Assembly: GCA_963942565.1 (NCBI GenBank)
Contig: OZ012686.1
Span: forward strand, 10,708,694 to 10,772,693
Length of the DNA stretch: 64,000 nt
Source: Maea johnstoni
Lineage: Eukaryota; Annelida; Polychaeta; Spionida; Magelonidae
Reading direction: 5' to 3'
Shown: in pieces, positions 10,520-22,554 of the stretch
Position numbering within the stretch: the stretch's first letter is position 1
How the letters are laid out: every line of letters starts with the position of its first letter
The notes under the pieces: generated by a model
Seen by the model: only the letters and a program-made list of their open reading frames with translations
What the model was told of the DNA's origin: nothing
The model's database searches: none
Made by a program: the position numbers and the translations under genes

Positions 10520-11042
10520 GGGATTGAGTTCTGGTCTATCGTGAGAAGTGGTGGCTGTTGAGGTGTCTTTTTCCCCTCGCAATAATAACGGTCAGATTAA
10601 CTTACATTGGTAGCCACAATAGAAGGGTGTTGGGATCTGGTCTGTCTTGAGAAGTTGTGGCTGTGGAGGCGTCTTCTGTTTATTTTGGGGACAAAGTAGC
10701 TCAGTTGGTTCGGTGTCAGACTAGTAATCAGAGGGTCGCTGGTTCGATTCCCAGCCACTCTGGGCACTTTGGTCTGTTCTTGGGCAAGACTATTTATTCC
10801 ATATTGCTTCAGTCTACCCAGCTGCAAAATGGGTACCTAGCATAAATAAGGCAGTGCTTAGAGTGTGTGCGCTATATGCTGCCAGCTGCTCTGGAATATC
10901 CCCCGGGGGATTGAAATGGTTTCTGTATGTACAGTGCCTGCTAGGGAAGGAAGGTCGTGTGAGCACTTCGGTGGATACAAGACTATAAACCAAATACCTT
11001 TATTTTCCCCTCACAAATCTAACGGTCAGATTAACCTACATC
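10520..11042. repeat. Tandem duplication interrupted by a SINE
   Basis: A block with TCTGGTCTATCGTGAGAAG, TTTCCCCTCGCAATAA and AACGGTCAGATTAACTTACA (10530-10610) is repeated from 10635. The second copy is split by the SINE at 10687-10998 and resumes as TCCCCTCACAAATCTAACGG. The unsplit copy therefore shows the pre-insertion state. Confidence 0.75.
10687..10998 (+). mobile_element. tRNA-derived SINE
   Basis: The head carries RNA polymerase III boxes: A box GTAGCTCAGTTGGTTC and B box GGTTCGATTCCC. The anticodon-loop sequence CTAGTAA resembles tRNA-Thr(AGT), but the stem pairs poorly, so this is not a working tRNA gene. A body of about 235 bp follows (TTGGGCAAGACTATTTATTCC-like, CCCCGGGGGATTGAAATGG). 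An 8-bp target duplication TTTATTTT lies at 10679-10686 and 10999-11006. A second copy is on the minus strand at 56371-56664. The LINE partner that moved it is unknown. Confidence 0.85.
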
Positions 11043-11178
11043 TGTCTAAATCCTTTCTTGGCCGCGCTCTCACGATCAGCTGAAGATAGTTCCTCTGGAC
11101 CTCTGCCAAGGTCAGCCCCACTGACCCGTAGTTATAAAGCTAATCTCAGAGCTGGCTGAGGTATTGGTATGCATTCAG

Positions 11179-11480
11179 CCACAGTCTTAGCCAGCAGGGC
11201 ATGTGGGTATCATTTGGACACACAAACCCTCAAAAACCAACCTCCAGGACACCCAAATCTTTTTGGAAGTAATTTCTTAAAATATATTTTTCAAACATAA
11301 AATTGAATTTTTTTCACTCCAATATAAATCACATATCATTTTATAAGGATATTATGCCTTATTTCAATGGGTAAATATATGTTGTCTTCCTTGAAAAATA
11401 ATATGCCCCTAAAGTTTATTTGCCAGTTTTGGGCACCAAGTTTCTAAATCTTGGCTATTTAGACCCATACCCTGAATCAT
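11179..11480 (+). mobile_element. Family C element
   Basis: Starts CACAGTCTTAGCCAGCAGGG and ends near GGCTATTTAGACCCATACCC, with the family body between. The right end is disturbed. Confidence 0.7.
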
Positions 11481-11489
11481 TTGTATCAG

Positions 11490-12110
11490 CAAAATGATAT
11501 TCTGTGAAAAGGTATGTGTTGTTGAAATGAACGGAACATGAAAATGGCAATCAATGTCATTTCCTTTGTAGATCCCATTCTTAAACATTTAACTGTAGAT
11601 GTGAGACTAATCTCTTCCGCAGTGTAGGTCAATATATACTTGCATCTATATAGTTCAATATCATGATTTCAGGTAACAGGGGAAATAAATATCTAAAACT
11701 AAGCATTATTTTTCAATGAAGAATATTGAGTCAAAACAGTTTCCAACCCATTGAATACTTGGTTTTGATATGTTAATATTTCCTTGCCCTATTCTACAAT
11801 ACACAGGCATGTAGATGATACTATACGGATTACTAGATATTTATATGATTATCAGAATAACACAAGGAGAATGGTTGACTCTATTTAGAACTTTTGAAAG
11901 AAAAGTGTTCACTCGACTTATTGTATGAACCCTTCTATAAATGCACTGTTACAAACAGGACACACCCTAGCACTTGGTTTTGCCTTTAAAGTTAGACTGG
12001 AGGTTGTCTAACAACCATATATAGAAAGCGTGTAAAACAAAATATGACGATCAAAGTCATCACTGACTATAGTGATAACCCACCTGGTGTCCAATGATAG
12101 AACTAAAACT
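11490..12110. other. Unique AT-rich stretch
   Basis: Nothing coding or repetitive recognised. Confidence 0.4.
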
Positions 12111-12116
12111 ATCTTG

Positions 12117-12655
12117 ACCCATTAACACTCAGAGCGGGCAAAACAGGCCTGATAAATTTGGAAAATATTTTACTTACAAAAACATTTTCAGGTAAACATT
12201 TGAAGCAGGGACTTAGCCTGGACCCGTCCTACCTGTCTTTTGGACAGGTAGTTTCCTAAAAACTACCTGTTTGGACAGGCAAAAATTTCTATCAAGATTT
12301 TTCAATTTTGACTTTTGGGGTGTAATAACAAAATATTTTCTTAACAAACCATCTTCTATGACATAGCTGAAGTGTAAATTGCCCTTTATGACACACTAGG
12401 CTATAAATTGTAGCTGGTATAAGGATTTGAAGTAGAGAAGTAGCTAAATCTATAGGCAGAAATTTTGAAATTGCTGCTTTGGACAGGCATTTTGAAATCC
12501 TGGCTAAGACCCTGATTTGAAGAGAAATGTTGATCAGGAGCTAAACAACAACTCTCCTTCAGATAGTTTGTGAACTTTCGCTTTTTCCTAAATTATTTTC
12601 AAAAGTAGACGAGTAGCAGGCGATACTTTCTAGATTAACTCTAGGTGTGAATGGG
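12117..12655 (+). mobile_element. Family A' MITE split by a family H insertion
   Basis: The left part starts CCCATTAACACTCAGAGCGG and runs to ATTTGAAG at 12205. The right part resumes with ATTTGAAG at 12515 and ends GTGTGAATGGGTTAA. Removing the insert and one target copy restores an uninterrupted A' element. Confidence 0.85.
12206..12514 (+). mobile_element. Family H hAT-like MITE with 8-bp target duplication
   Basis: Ends are CAGGGACTTAGCCTGG and, inverted, CAGGGTCTTAGCCAGG. ATTTGAAG stands on both sides (12198-12205 and 12515-12522). The 8-bp duplication and CAGGG ends fit the hAT superfamily. The 309-bp body holds several CTGTCCAAA/TTTGGACAG inverted motifs and no coding capacity. Confidence 0.88.
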
Positions 12656-12659
12656 TTAA

Positions 12660-13040
12660 ATATTAAAAAGTACTTTTCCAGACTTAAAATTGATAAATCC
12701 TAAAATCACTCTTTGGAGTACAGATTACTCAAGTCAACAATATTGTCATGCAGATTAGAAAACATTACTTAACAATTTATAATGACATGGGCAAAACGAG
12801 ATGCCTTTAAGGTGTATGTTGGACTATTTTATTAGATATTGCAAAGCACTTACCTTTCATTAAGACGATTGTTTTAAATTCTTGTGTACACTTCAGCTGT
12901 TCCTGATTTCACAAGAAAAGGGAAATTCCATGTGTTCATGTTCTTCAACAGTATAATTCTTGAAATTGTTGGCATATAGAACGTTCTTCAATGTTCTCCA
13001 ATTGTTCTCAAATGTTGTTTTATAGAAATTGGACTAATGC
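12660..13040. other. Unique spacer
   Basis: Nothing recognised. Confidence 0.35.
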
Positions 13041-13042
13041 AC

Positions 13043-13290
13043 GTTGTTTCAAAGGTTCCCGCTATGACATGTCTCTGTCTTTAAGAATGCTACCTATTTC
13101 TTAGTCCTTTGGTGTAATTATAAGCCTTGTATCTCATTTGCTCTTTGAAGAGACCTAGGTATTACTATTGCAAGTTCTTTCAAAGGTTCCTGCAATGATA
13201 TCTCTGTCTTTGAGGACAGTACTTGCTTCTTTGTCTTTTGGTGTAATTATAAGCCTTGTTTCTCATTTGCCCTCGGAAGAAACCAATACC
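13043..13290. repeat. Two-copy tandem repeat, about 125 bp unit
   Basis: Shared blocks: TTTCAAAGGTTCC, ATCTCTGTCTTTGAGGA or a variant, and TTGGTGTAATTATAAGCCTT. Confidence 0.75.
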
Positions 13291-13940
13291 TACGTGTCAT
13301 GGTGACGCCAGATGATTGGTTGGTTTCGTCTTTTCTTTTCCCGTTTTCCGCCGCAAACATCAGCAGAATGACATGCATTCTGGAAACTGCCATCAAGCTC
13401 ATGACATAGATGGATGGACAACATAAGAAAGTTCTCGGACTTTTTACTCGTTTTCCATCTTTAACTTTTTCAGTACTACGTGTTTCGGAATCATTTCAAA
13501 ATATCACACTGAAAAATACATTTTGAATGAAAAAGAGTTGAACCAATGTTGTGGCCTTTTGTCTTGATAATGATCCTCAGATGTTTTGGAATATCATGTG
13601 TTTTATGCACATTGTGACCAGATCATTCTGCATACACGAGTGTATAAATAGGTTAAACAATAAAGGTCACATGGTTCTTGGCAACGTCCAGAATTTGGGC
13701 TGTCAAGATTTGAGGCAGTTGCACTCGTCACCAAAACTTGGCTATGTACGGCAAAGAGTTGTTTTGTAAGTATCCGGTTTTAGGCTGCTTTCTGACGCAT
13801 GGTGCCTCATGAAGTTGTCCCCATCATTCTGGAGGGGACCTATTAACATAGGGCACCAGGTAGCAGGATTCTGCACTAACCCGGACACGTCACTTTTGTG
13901 GATCATGTGTTTTGGTGTCTTGTGCCCAGTGAGGCATCAT
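13291..13940. other. Unique stretch, no gene supported
   Basis: Contains a 72-codon frame at 13551 without splice sites or recognisable motifs. I do not call it. Confidence 0.4.
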
Positions 13941-13952
13941 CATTAGGCCTGA

Positions 13953-14222
<270 letters not shown>

Positions 14223-14317
14223 TTGCCTTAGCATAGTGTTGTGAGGACTTTGCTGCAGGAGGACATATTGATGGCTACTCTCTGGCTGCCTGCCATGCCA
14301 TAACTCCTCAGCTGTCC

Positions 14318-15495
14318 TCTAAAATTGTCGTCTGGATCTATGATACTTTTGGTAATAACTTTGGAATTCAGAGTGATTTCACAAAATATTTGAAGGAGAG
14401 TTGTTGGCATTATTCTAAATAATATTACCCTTCGAAGGTTTTTTCCAACGTGGCTTTTTCCTGCAAGATTTCATGAAAATTGTCAGACTAATTTTGGCTG
14501 CTGTGAGCATTAATGGGTTAACCCATTAATGTCTGGAACGTACACATGGCTTGACCCGAGAAAATATCTTCATAAAGAAACAAAATTATGGGAAATATTT
14601 GACTGAAGTTTGTTGTTCCTGTCAGTACATTAACCCATTAATGCTTAAAGCTGCCAAAAGCAGCCTCACAATTTTGATTAAATCTTGCAGGCAAAAGCAA
14701 AGTTTGGAAAATATTTGAAAGAGAAATGTCATCCTTTAAGCATTTTCAAGAACTCTCCTTCAAATATTTTGTAAAATCATTGTCAATTTAAAAGTTATTT
14801 TCATAAGTGTCATAGGTCCAGACGACAATTGCTTGAGGAACTGTTAAGGGCATTTATGGGTTAATATCTATTAAAATGAAATGAAATTTTTGTTTGGATC
14901 TTAAGTACATATGATAATAACTTTGGAATTGAAAATCATCTTACAAAATATTTCAAGGAGAGTTCTTGGTAGTGTTCTAAACAACATTTCTCCATCAAAT
15001 ATTTTCTCAACTATGCTCTTACTTGAAAGATTTCATCAAAATTGTCTGGCTGTTTTTGGCCGGATTAAGTTGACCTTACAAGATTCTTGTGAGATAAAGA
15101 GTTGCTAAGAATGAAGATCAAAGATGTTTGTCCATTTTTTTTGTACAATTCTAGTGCCAGACGACCAACTCCAACCAGTGCATATTTACAATGACGTGGA
15201 GAATCCAAAAAACAATAATATGTTGTTATTGTCTGAGGGCACAGGGTGAAGACAAAATGAATAGGCTACAGGTTAAGTCTTACTACGTAGGTCTCCAATA
15301 ACTAATTAACCCATCCATGCCTGTAGCCGCCAAAACTGCCTAGCAATTTTGGCGATAGCTCTCTAACAAAAACCACATATAAAAAATATTTGAAGGGGAA
15401 ATGTTCTTCAGAACTCTATCTACAAATCTCCTTCAAATATTTCGCAAACTTTTGCTTAATAACAATATTATTATTTTCTAAAGTGTGGTCCAGAA
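14318..15495. mobile_element. Cluster of four or five family A copies
   Basis: Reverse copy 14318-14518, then a short fragment 14520-14632, a forward full-length copy 14636-14862 (TTAA, CCCATTAATGCTTAAAGC, ending GCATTTATGGGTTAA), a reverse fragment 14895-15066 and a forward A' fragment 15307-15495. The first two abut at TTAACCCATTAATG. Unique sequence fills 15067-15300. Confidence 0.75.
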
Positions 15496-15502
15496 GACAC
15501 TA

Positions 15503-15505
<3 letters not shown>

Positions 15506-15571
<66 letters not shown>

Positions 15572-15598
15572 ATACACTCACACACACACACACACTTC
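15506..15598. repeat. (TA)n-(GT)n-(CA)n compound microsatellite
   Basis: About 50 bases of TA, then GT, then CA repeat. Confidence 0.95.
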
Positions 15599-15599
15599 A

Positions 15600-15760
15600 G
15601 GCATGTCTTAGAAGATGGTTTGTTAGGAAAATATTTGGTTATATCCCCCCAAAAAAGTCACAATAGTTTTTGCCTGTCCAAAAAGCAGGTTTTCGGGACA
15701 TTGCCGGTCCAAAAGATAGGCTGTATGGTCCTGGCTTGTCTATGGTACCATGGCTGTAGG
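15600..15760 (-). mobile_element. Family H fragment
   Basis: Matches the H body in reverse (TTAGAAGATGGTTTGTTAGG, TTTTTGCCTGTCCAAAAAGC, TGGTCCTGGCTTGTC). Truncated by the microsatellite on its left. Confidence 0.65.
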
Positions 15761-15808
15761 TCTAGATAGTATTCATACAGCTTATGCCCAGAAACACATG
15801 GCATCATA

Positions 15809-16091
15809 CTGGGTCAGGATTTACAAACTTGGTGCTCAAGATTTTTGGGTATCCTATTTTTCAAGGGAGGCCACTATCTACTTTTAAGTAAAATTATGCA
15901 TAATATTGCCATACAATATCATAGAAATTATATTGCGGCAGAAAGATTAGTATTATTATTATTCAATTATGTGCTTGAAATTCACATTTTAAGAATGTAT
16001 ACACAGAAAAGAATTTGGGTGCCCTGAGGGGTGATTTTTGAAGGTTTGTGTGTCCAAATGATGCCCAGACGCCCTGCTGGCTAAGACTATG
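15809..16091 (-). mobile_element. Family C element with near-perfect 8-bp flanks
   Basis: Reverse copy ending CCCTGCTGGCTAAGACTATG. GCATCATA at 15801-15808 and GCATCAAA at 16092-16099 match at seven of eight positions, as expected for an aged hAT target duplication. Confidence 0.8.
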
Positions 16092-16112
16092 GCATCAAAT
16101 AATACATCTCTT

Positions 16113-16325
16113 AATCCTTCCAATGCTGAGGCTACTTTCATCCAGAGCGCAAGGATGCAAAGATTCTTGGAAACATCTAAACCCTATCATGTTGGTATTC
16201 ATTAAATAGCTCTCGCTGAGTACTCTCAGATAAGTACCCATTTGCCAGGGTTTCAGTCATGTTTTAGATTTTTTTTGCATTATTTTGTAATGGCCGAATT
16301 AGCACGAGCAGCATAAGGCTTAAAC
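16113..16325 (+). mobile_element. Family B MITE
   Basis: Starts TTAATCCTTCCAATGCTGAG and ends GCACGAGCAGCATAAGGCTTAA. Confidence 0.75.
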
Positions 16326-16329
16326 TCCC

Positions 16330-16655
16330 ACTCCCCTCCCCCATCACTTGTTGTGGTAAATCGTCCTTGGCCTTTTTGTGTAGCAGCCAATTCTGCCGTG
16401 ACCTATTGACAGATTAGTTAGGTTTCCGAAAAAGACTCGGCTAAATTTATTGTTAGCAATAGCATAGAAAAAGAAGAAAAAGTGCCAAACATTCTACGAC
16501 ACATTTTTACTCTACAGCTTGTTTGTACTTGAAAGTACAAAGTGTAAGGACTATTTTGAAAACAAACAATCTTGTGTTAAGTGCAAACCTATACTGGAGA
16601 CCACACAAGAATACTTTATATCTGAGCATTCTTTTTTCAAATAACTTTTGTTTTC
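16330..16655. other. Unique spacer
   Basis: Nothing recognised. Confidence 0.35.
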
Positions 16656-16657
16656 TT

Positions 16658-16870
16658 AAGCCTTATGCTGCTGGTGGCTAATTTGGCCATTATACAAAAT
16701 TATTATTGGGGGATATTCTTGAGGGGAAACTTGTTAACAAAAACTTGTTAACATTGAATGTCCCCAAACGTTACTGGCCCTGTAGGACCAGTTGATTTAT
16801 TTTTGTATTGGCCCGAAACCGTTTTTGGGCAATTTTTTACTGGCCTGGGGCCAAGGGTTCACTGTTAGTG
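16658..16870. mobile_element. Family B end joined to a family G fragment
   Basis: CCTTATGCTGCTGGTGGCTA at 16660 is a family B end only. 16735-16870 (TGGCCCTGTAGGACCAGTTG, TTTTTGGGCAATTTTTTACTGG) is the inverse of part of 27756-28036. Confidence 0.55.
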
Positions 16871-16879
16871 ACGAGCCCT

Positions 16880-17820
16880 GCCTCAATCTATAAAGATTTT
16901 ATAGTTGGTGTGATTTTGAAAGGGCCGTTTTGGTAACTACCAACTACAAATTACATATCATTGCTATAGTTGTGGTGCAAAAACATTTCCTCTCCTGCAT
17001 CTCAAAACATCACAGCCAGCTCTTAATTACGATTCCTCAATGGGCTCAAAAATGAACTTTTCTCATTCCCTATAACCAGCCAGGGTTTCAGTAGGTACAA
17101 CCTCATTTCGTTTGCACATTGGAACAAGGCTGTAAACTACAATCCTTAATGGGCAAAACGAATAAACTTTTCTCATTATGCCTGGGTTTTAGTAGAAATT
17201 TTTCCTTTTTACATTGGATTAAGACAGATCTGAAACATACCTCTTCTTTAAGTCTCTGTATTATCCCTAACTGTCAGGTGCTTGAACTAAACTTTTCCTT
17301 TGCACATTGGATTGAGACCAATCTGAAACATATCTCTTCTTTAAGTCTCAGTAATATTCCTAACTGCCAGGTGCTTAAACCACTTAAAGTTCCAACCTTG
17401 ACAGTATGCGTTATGTCCCTACACAGAGGGGCCGTTAAGAGAGTGTGAATTACACACAATGAGCGCCGAGAGAGGGTTATCAACATATCCGATATCTACT
17501 ACACCTGTTTCTTAGCTTCAATCTAAGAGAAATTGCCCTCAAACAAGTGAGACTCGAGGTTAAATGAATTTTAAGGTTTTAAATGGTGGGTTTTATGAGC
17601 TTCAGGCTTTCTGTTGGGTCTAATTGGAGCGTTTTGTTTGAAGGCTAAGGGGTGTTGATGTGAAGTGTGAGAATCCTTAGTCTGTAACAAGGATTTAGTA
17701 AGGATTTTTATTGCAGCTTCGCGACACTAAAGGGACTAGTAGCAAGTGGATCTTGGCAATTCAATCTCTTACCAGTGCTAGATAAACTACCACGACTAAT
17801 GTTGGGATAGATAATCATTT
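16880..17820. other. Unique stretch with a 95-bp tandem duplication
   Basis: Around 17200-17390 a block with CATTGGATTAAGACAGATC, CTCTTCTTTAAGTCTC and CCTAACTGTCAGGTGCTT occurs twice. No gene seen. Confidence 0.5.
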
Positions 17821-17831
17821 CAGTTATAGAC

Positions 17832-18216
<385 letters not shown>

Positions 18217-18219
18217 CAT

Positions 18220-19130
18220 TTCTTTCAGGTTATCAGAATTTCCTAATTATGTCTCTCTGATTAGGTAACGATTTTGCCATCAACATTTGAAAAGGCCAGC
18301 TTTTTACAAATCCTCATAAAGCCTTCAGAATCAAACTCTCATTGAGACAAGAAGTTTGACCATAAAAAAATATTTGGAAAGATTGCAGCAATTTCATTCA
18401 GAGTTGTTTAGCGATAATCCAATTAGGTCTATTCCACTGGTGCTGTCCTGTGGGTGACATAGAAGAGTGGCTATCAAGGCACTAAGTGGAGCATTACACC
18501 TGGATACACCTGCCACCTACAAAAAGACAGCAGTTAATAGGCGGGTAATGGTCCATGCTGAGCACCTATTTAGCACAATGCTGATTCATGTTAATACTAC
18601 CCTGGTACTGACTTACTAAGGTAGCACTATATTATGAAACCCCTAACAGTACGTTTGGATACCATTAAGAGGTATCGCTACCGGTACTGGTATCATTTCA
18701 AAAAGTAACATATCGTACCATTTCATTCCTTAGAAGTACTCTTAATGATACTAACCACTGTGAAGTTATCATTGATTAGGGATTGTCAAGGATCCTAAAC
18801 ATGATTATTCACAACAAAATGTATATGGTAATAATGCAATAAAGTACCATTAACAGTACTCAAGCACCTCAGTCTTTAGCACAATGCTGATTCGTGTTAA
18901 TATTGCACTCATACTGAGTAACTAAGCTAGTGCTATGAGACCCCCTACAATTTATGATGGCCCAATGTCGTTTGTGTTCACCTGTCCAGGAATTGACCTT
19001 AATGGTAGTTTAGGGGCATTTTGCCCCTGGAGCATGTGATATTGCGAGAGCCAAGTTTGCGAATGGACTTATCAATTGTCAACTGAGGCGCTTTTATTAT
19101 AATATTTTTTCAATTTTTTACGTCCCCTTA
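18220..19130. other. Unique stretch with dispersed short repeats
   Basis: GCACAATGCTGATTCATGTTAATA occurs in related forms near 18576 and 18880. Clusters of GGTACTGGTATC-like words lie at 18650-18740. No exon supported. Confidence 0.4.
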
Positions 19131-19199
19131 TTTACTTTAATAGTGCCCCAAAATGCATCTCAGAGCACATATTTTCAAAAAGCCCCTAGCCTGGACAGT

Positions 19200-22100
19200 G
19201 TGCCTGTCTCAAGAGAGACTGCAATATAGGCAGATTACAACTATAAGCATGTATTCACTTCATGGAAAAAAGTATAATGTCCATGTACATTTGCCAACTG
19301 TTTCTATTGAGGATTGATGAATTTAAGAAATTCCTCTCAAATTTATTGGGGTGTCTTAAGGATGCCCGCACCAGTTTTATTTTTGTCCTTAGAATTTTGT
19401 AATTTCTGGATATGTTATACCGTGTGGGACAAAACTAGAGGAAATGTAAAAATAAATTGGCTGTTTGGCCGATTTTTTCTGCTAGAGACAAATTTGTGAT
19501 TTTTGAAAAGTGGCTGTTTGAGAGAAAAAAAGGCTGTCACGTTACGCATTTTTTTATTTTTCGCTTCTCTGGGTTGTTCGTGTGCAGAAAAATAAGTTGT
19601 AATTCTATGTAAACGTAAATTAGCATGTGATTAATAGAGTAGGTCCTCTTTCTGCTTGTGCAAACTGTATTTCAAACCGTGCAATATCTTCTGCACAGCA
19701 TAAAATTGTGTATGAGGGGTTGAATTAAAAATGAACACTTTTTTCTCAAAAATGGATACAAATATAGGGCAATTTATCGCACACAATGAATTGTAAAGAA
19801 AAATTTAGTCCAGAGAATTTTTTTATTTTTTGATATGTTCTTACCCTGTAAATTTGCATTCTATATGCGAAAAGAAATTGGGGGTGTTTCGAGTTACTTT
19901 TTTTGCTACAGAGCTATGAGTGAAAGGGTACGTTTTTTGCTTTTTTATGACATGAAAAGACAATGACGCTGCCTTTGTTTCCCTATTGTTTTGGCAACAA
20001 TAACGTGAAAATCCCTTTGTTGGAGTCGTACCCGCTTACTAGGACGTAGATATAGGGCATTATGTCACACATAATGAATTGTAAAAAAATATTTAGTCCA
20101 GAGAATTTTTTTATTTTTTGATATGTTCTTGCTCCGTAAATTTGCTATCAATATACCAAAACATAATGGGGGTGTTCCGAGTTACTTTTCTTTACAGAGC
20201 TACGAGTGATAGGGTACGTTTTTTGCTTTTTCGTAAATGAAACTGGCAATTTCCCGTGGCAACAATAGGGAAATTCCCTTTGTTGGAGTCGCCAGTGCGG
20301 TTAATTACGACGAGACTCTACCAATGTCAGCTAATCGTGTGCAATTTTGAAGAGGTCAACTAAAATTCTTTATATTCTCAGAGGTGTCAAACTGTCTCAT
20401 TGTCGCATCAGCGTGCAACAGGGGCTTCAAAACACGCGACAAGCCAAAAATAAAAGCACTGTTTAACCCGGCCAATGTTCGCAAAACATAACCAATAGAA
20501 CCTATTGTGTATTTCATTTGAATTATTTTTTTATACAAATTGTATTTAAAAATCCAGTGAACTCAATTTAGTAAAAATATCAATTGAATGTTCTGGGACT
20601 TAACTATCGCAATAAGGGTTAATATAATAATGCAACCAGGTTACAATATTCATAGCTATTATCAAACCACAGCCACCAGAAATTGCTGTGCTCCTGGCCG
20701 TATTGACTGTGCTACGGGACTAAAATATTTAAACAAGCTTGATATTGCTTCGGGCTGTTCAAAAGAGGGGCGGGCACCAATTTAAACTATTGTTTATGTT
20801 GAATAACAGTTGTCAAACACGGCCCCTTCTAAAAAATACTATTACTTCCTCGGGTTTCCTGATCCTTTAAACGGTTAACAATTTTAGCAGTTAAGGTCCT
20901 ACCACTCCTACGATACTCTATAATGGTGATACCTATTGAGTATTAAACATTATGAATAACTAAAATAATTCATTGAATTGTACCTGACACTATGGCCAAT
21001 TTTGAAAAGAATTTGGTATAAAAACAGACGTTTATCAAATATATAACATTATGACTATACCTGCCTATTCTAAATTGTATCCTAAGAGATATAATTTAAC
21101 ACTGACTGTTTTGGATTCATTGTATTTGATGATTTGAAACATTTTCAGAAAATACGCATGATCGTTCATCTATGTATAAAGTTTTATTCCCTTGCTAAAC
21201 AATATCTTATATTAGAATGAGCAAATACGTTATCAATTTGATAAATCTTCTATGCCATTTTTGTGAAAATCTGCCCAAAAATCCTATTTCACAAACTTTA
21301 ACCATCTGTGGTGCAAAAACTAACCCAACGCCCTGTCATTTTCGTTATGTCTTCATGTTAAAAGCACTGTCTAGATAGTTTAGACAAATATTGGTAAATA
21401 TTGAACTCAACACAATGTTCAACCGTAGGTGCGTAGCGCCTGGAAAAGAGAAAACGTTTGCAAATGTAACAATCTGAACACACCCAGAGATGTTCTTACA
21501 AGTAGGGAAAATTCTGGGTAATTCTGGCTTATACAGATTTTGTGTTAGAAAGTTGTTTATTGAATTCCTTGACTTTGCCCCATACTTCCTATTTAACACC
21601 AAAAAAAGATTCAACATGGCAGAACAGTATTTTAGGCAGTTACAGACTATCTGAAAGGACAAATGTAGCGAAGAACGATACCAGCAGTTAGGGAGGATGA
21701 GATGTTCATGCATGACATTAATAACATTATTTTTTCAAAGTCGATGACCCCATAAATAGAAAAATGTTTTTTGAGATCACTGTGCTTTGTTCTTTACTCA
21801 TGCTAAGTTTCGAAATTAAAATCGAATTTCTAAAAGTGTCAAGAACCTTAATTTGGTCGCCGAACAACACTGCATAAAAGCGCAATTTATCCATCCCTTT
21901 CACACACACACGTCATATGGTGGAAGGTCAATGTTTTTTATGGAAAGGTTGTTGCCTTTGTATGCTGGCGGAAACAGTTATTCCTAAATCTCACAACAGT
22001 ACACTACGGAGATATGAATGTCCCATCAACCCCTGACGTTCATATCATCCATGCCTGACCCCCGTAATATGCGCAACAATGGGACGTCTCCAACAATCGA

Positions 22101-22200
22101 AAAATAAACTGGTGCGGGCATCCTTAAGGGGTGATTTTTGAGGGTTTGGCTGTCCAAATGACGCCCAGACGCCCTGCTGGCTAAGATTATGATAGTGGAT
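19200..22200 (-). mobile_element. Family C host copy split by a TTAA insertion
   Basis: The left part (to 19359, ATTTATTGGGGTGTCTTAA) and right part (from 22128, GGGGTGATTTTTGAGGGTTTGG, to CTGCTGGCTAAGATTATG) join into ordinary family C sequence once the insert at 19360-22123 and one TTAA are removed. Confidence 0.8.
19360..22123. mobile_element. 2.76-kb TTAA-flanked transposon without clear transposase
   Basis: Perfect terminal inverted repeats start GGATGCCCGCACCAGTTT at both ends, and TTAA is duplicated (19356-19359, 22124-22127). TTAA targets are used by piggyBac and Kolobok transposons; the GG start is not typical of piggyBac, so the superfamily is open. Inside is a tandem duplication of about 287 bp (from 19765 and 20052), with shared TTTAGTCCAGAGAATTTTTT and GAGCTATGAGTGAAAGGGTACG-like sequence. 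The longest internal frame (122 codons, minus, 21345-21713) resembles no transposase I know. Probably non-autonomous. Confidence 0.85.
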
Positions 22201-22233
22201 GTGTTTTAGTTTGTTAGTCCCTAAAGCGGCACC

Positions 22234-22546
22234 CAGGGGCTTAGCCGCCTATGCGCCCAAAGTGTCATTTGGACACACAGAACACTCTTTTTTGACAGTT
22301 TGGACACCCCAAATTTTTTGCTAGAATTTGCTGATGATGACTTTTCTTAGAAGATGGAAGATGTAGAAGCTGTAGTGTCACTTTTATAAGACACACAAAG
22401 CATTTACTGGCCTAAAAAAGCAAAATCTGTAAATATATAAGGTTTATTTAATTAGTAGTATGTACTTTGTACCACATTTTGGACACGCAAAAGTCTATGA
22501 AGCCTCTTTTTGGACACCCTGTTTCCAAATATTGGCTAAGACCATG
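22234..22546 (+). mobile_element. Family K hAT-like MITE with perfect target duplication
   Basis: Ends CAGGGGCTTAGCCGCC and GGCTAAGACCATG. GCGGCACC is duplicated exactly at 22226-22233 and 22547-22554. 313 bp, no coding capacity. Sister copy at 29430-29738. Confidence 0.92.
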
Positions 22547-22554
22547 GCGGCACC

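Noticed and set aside
10690-10765. A functional tRNA gene
   Set aside because: A and B boxes are present, but the acceptor and anticodon stems pair poorly and the sequence continues into a SINE body with target duplications.
20588-20785. 65-residue frame with several Cys inside the 2.76-kb element
   Set aside because: No match to a zinc finger or transposase pattern and no splice sites.
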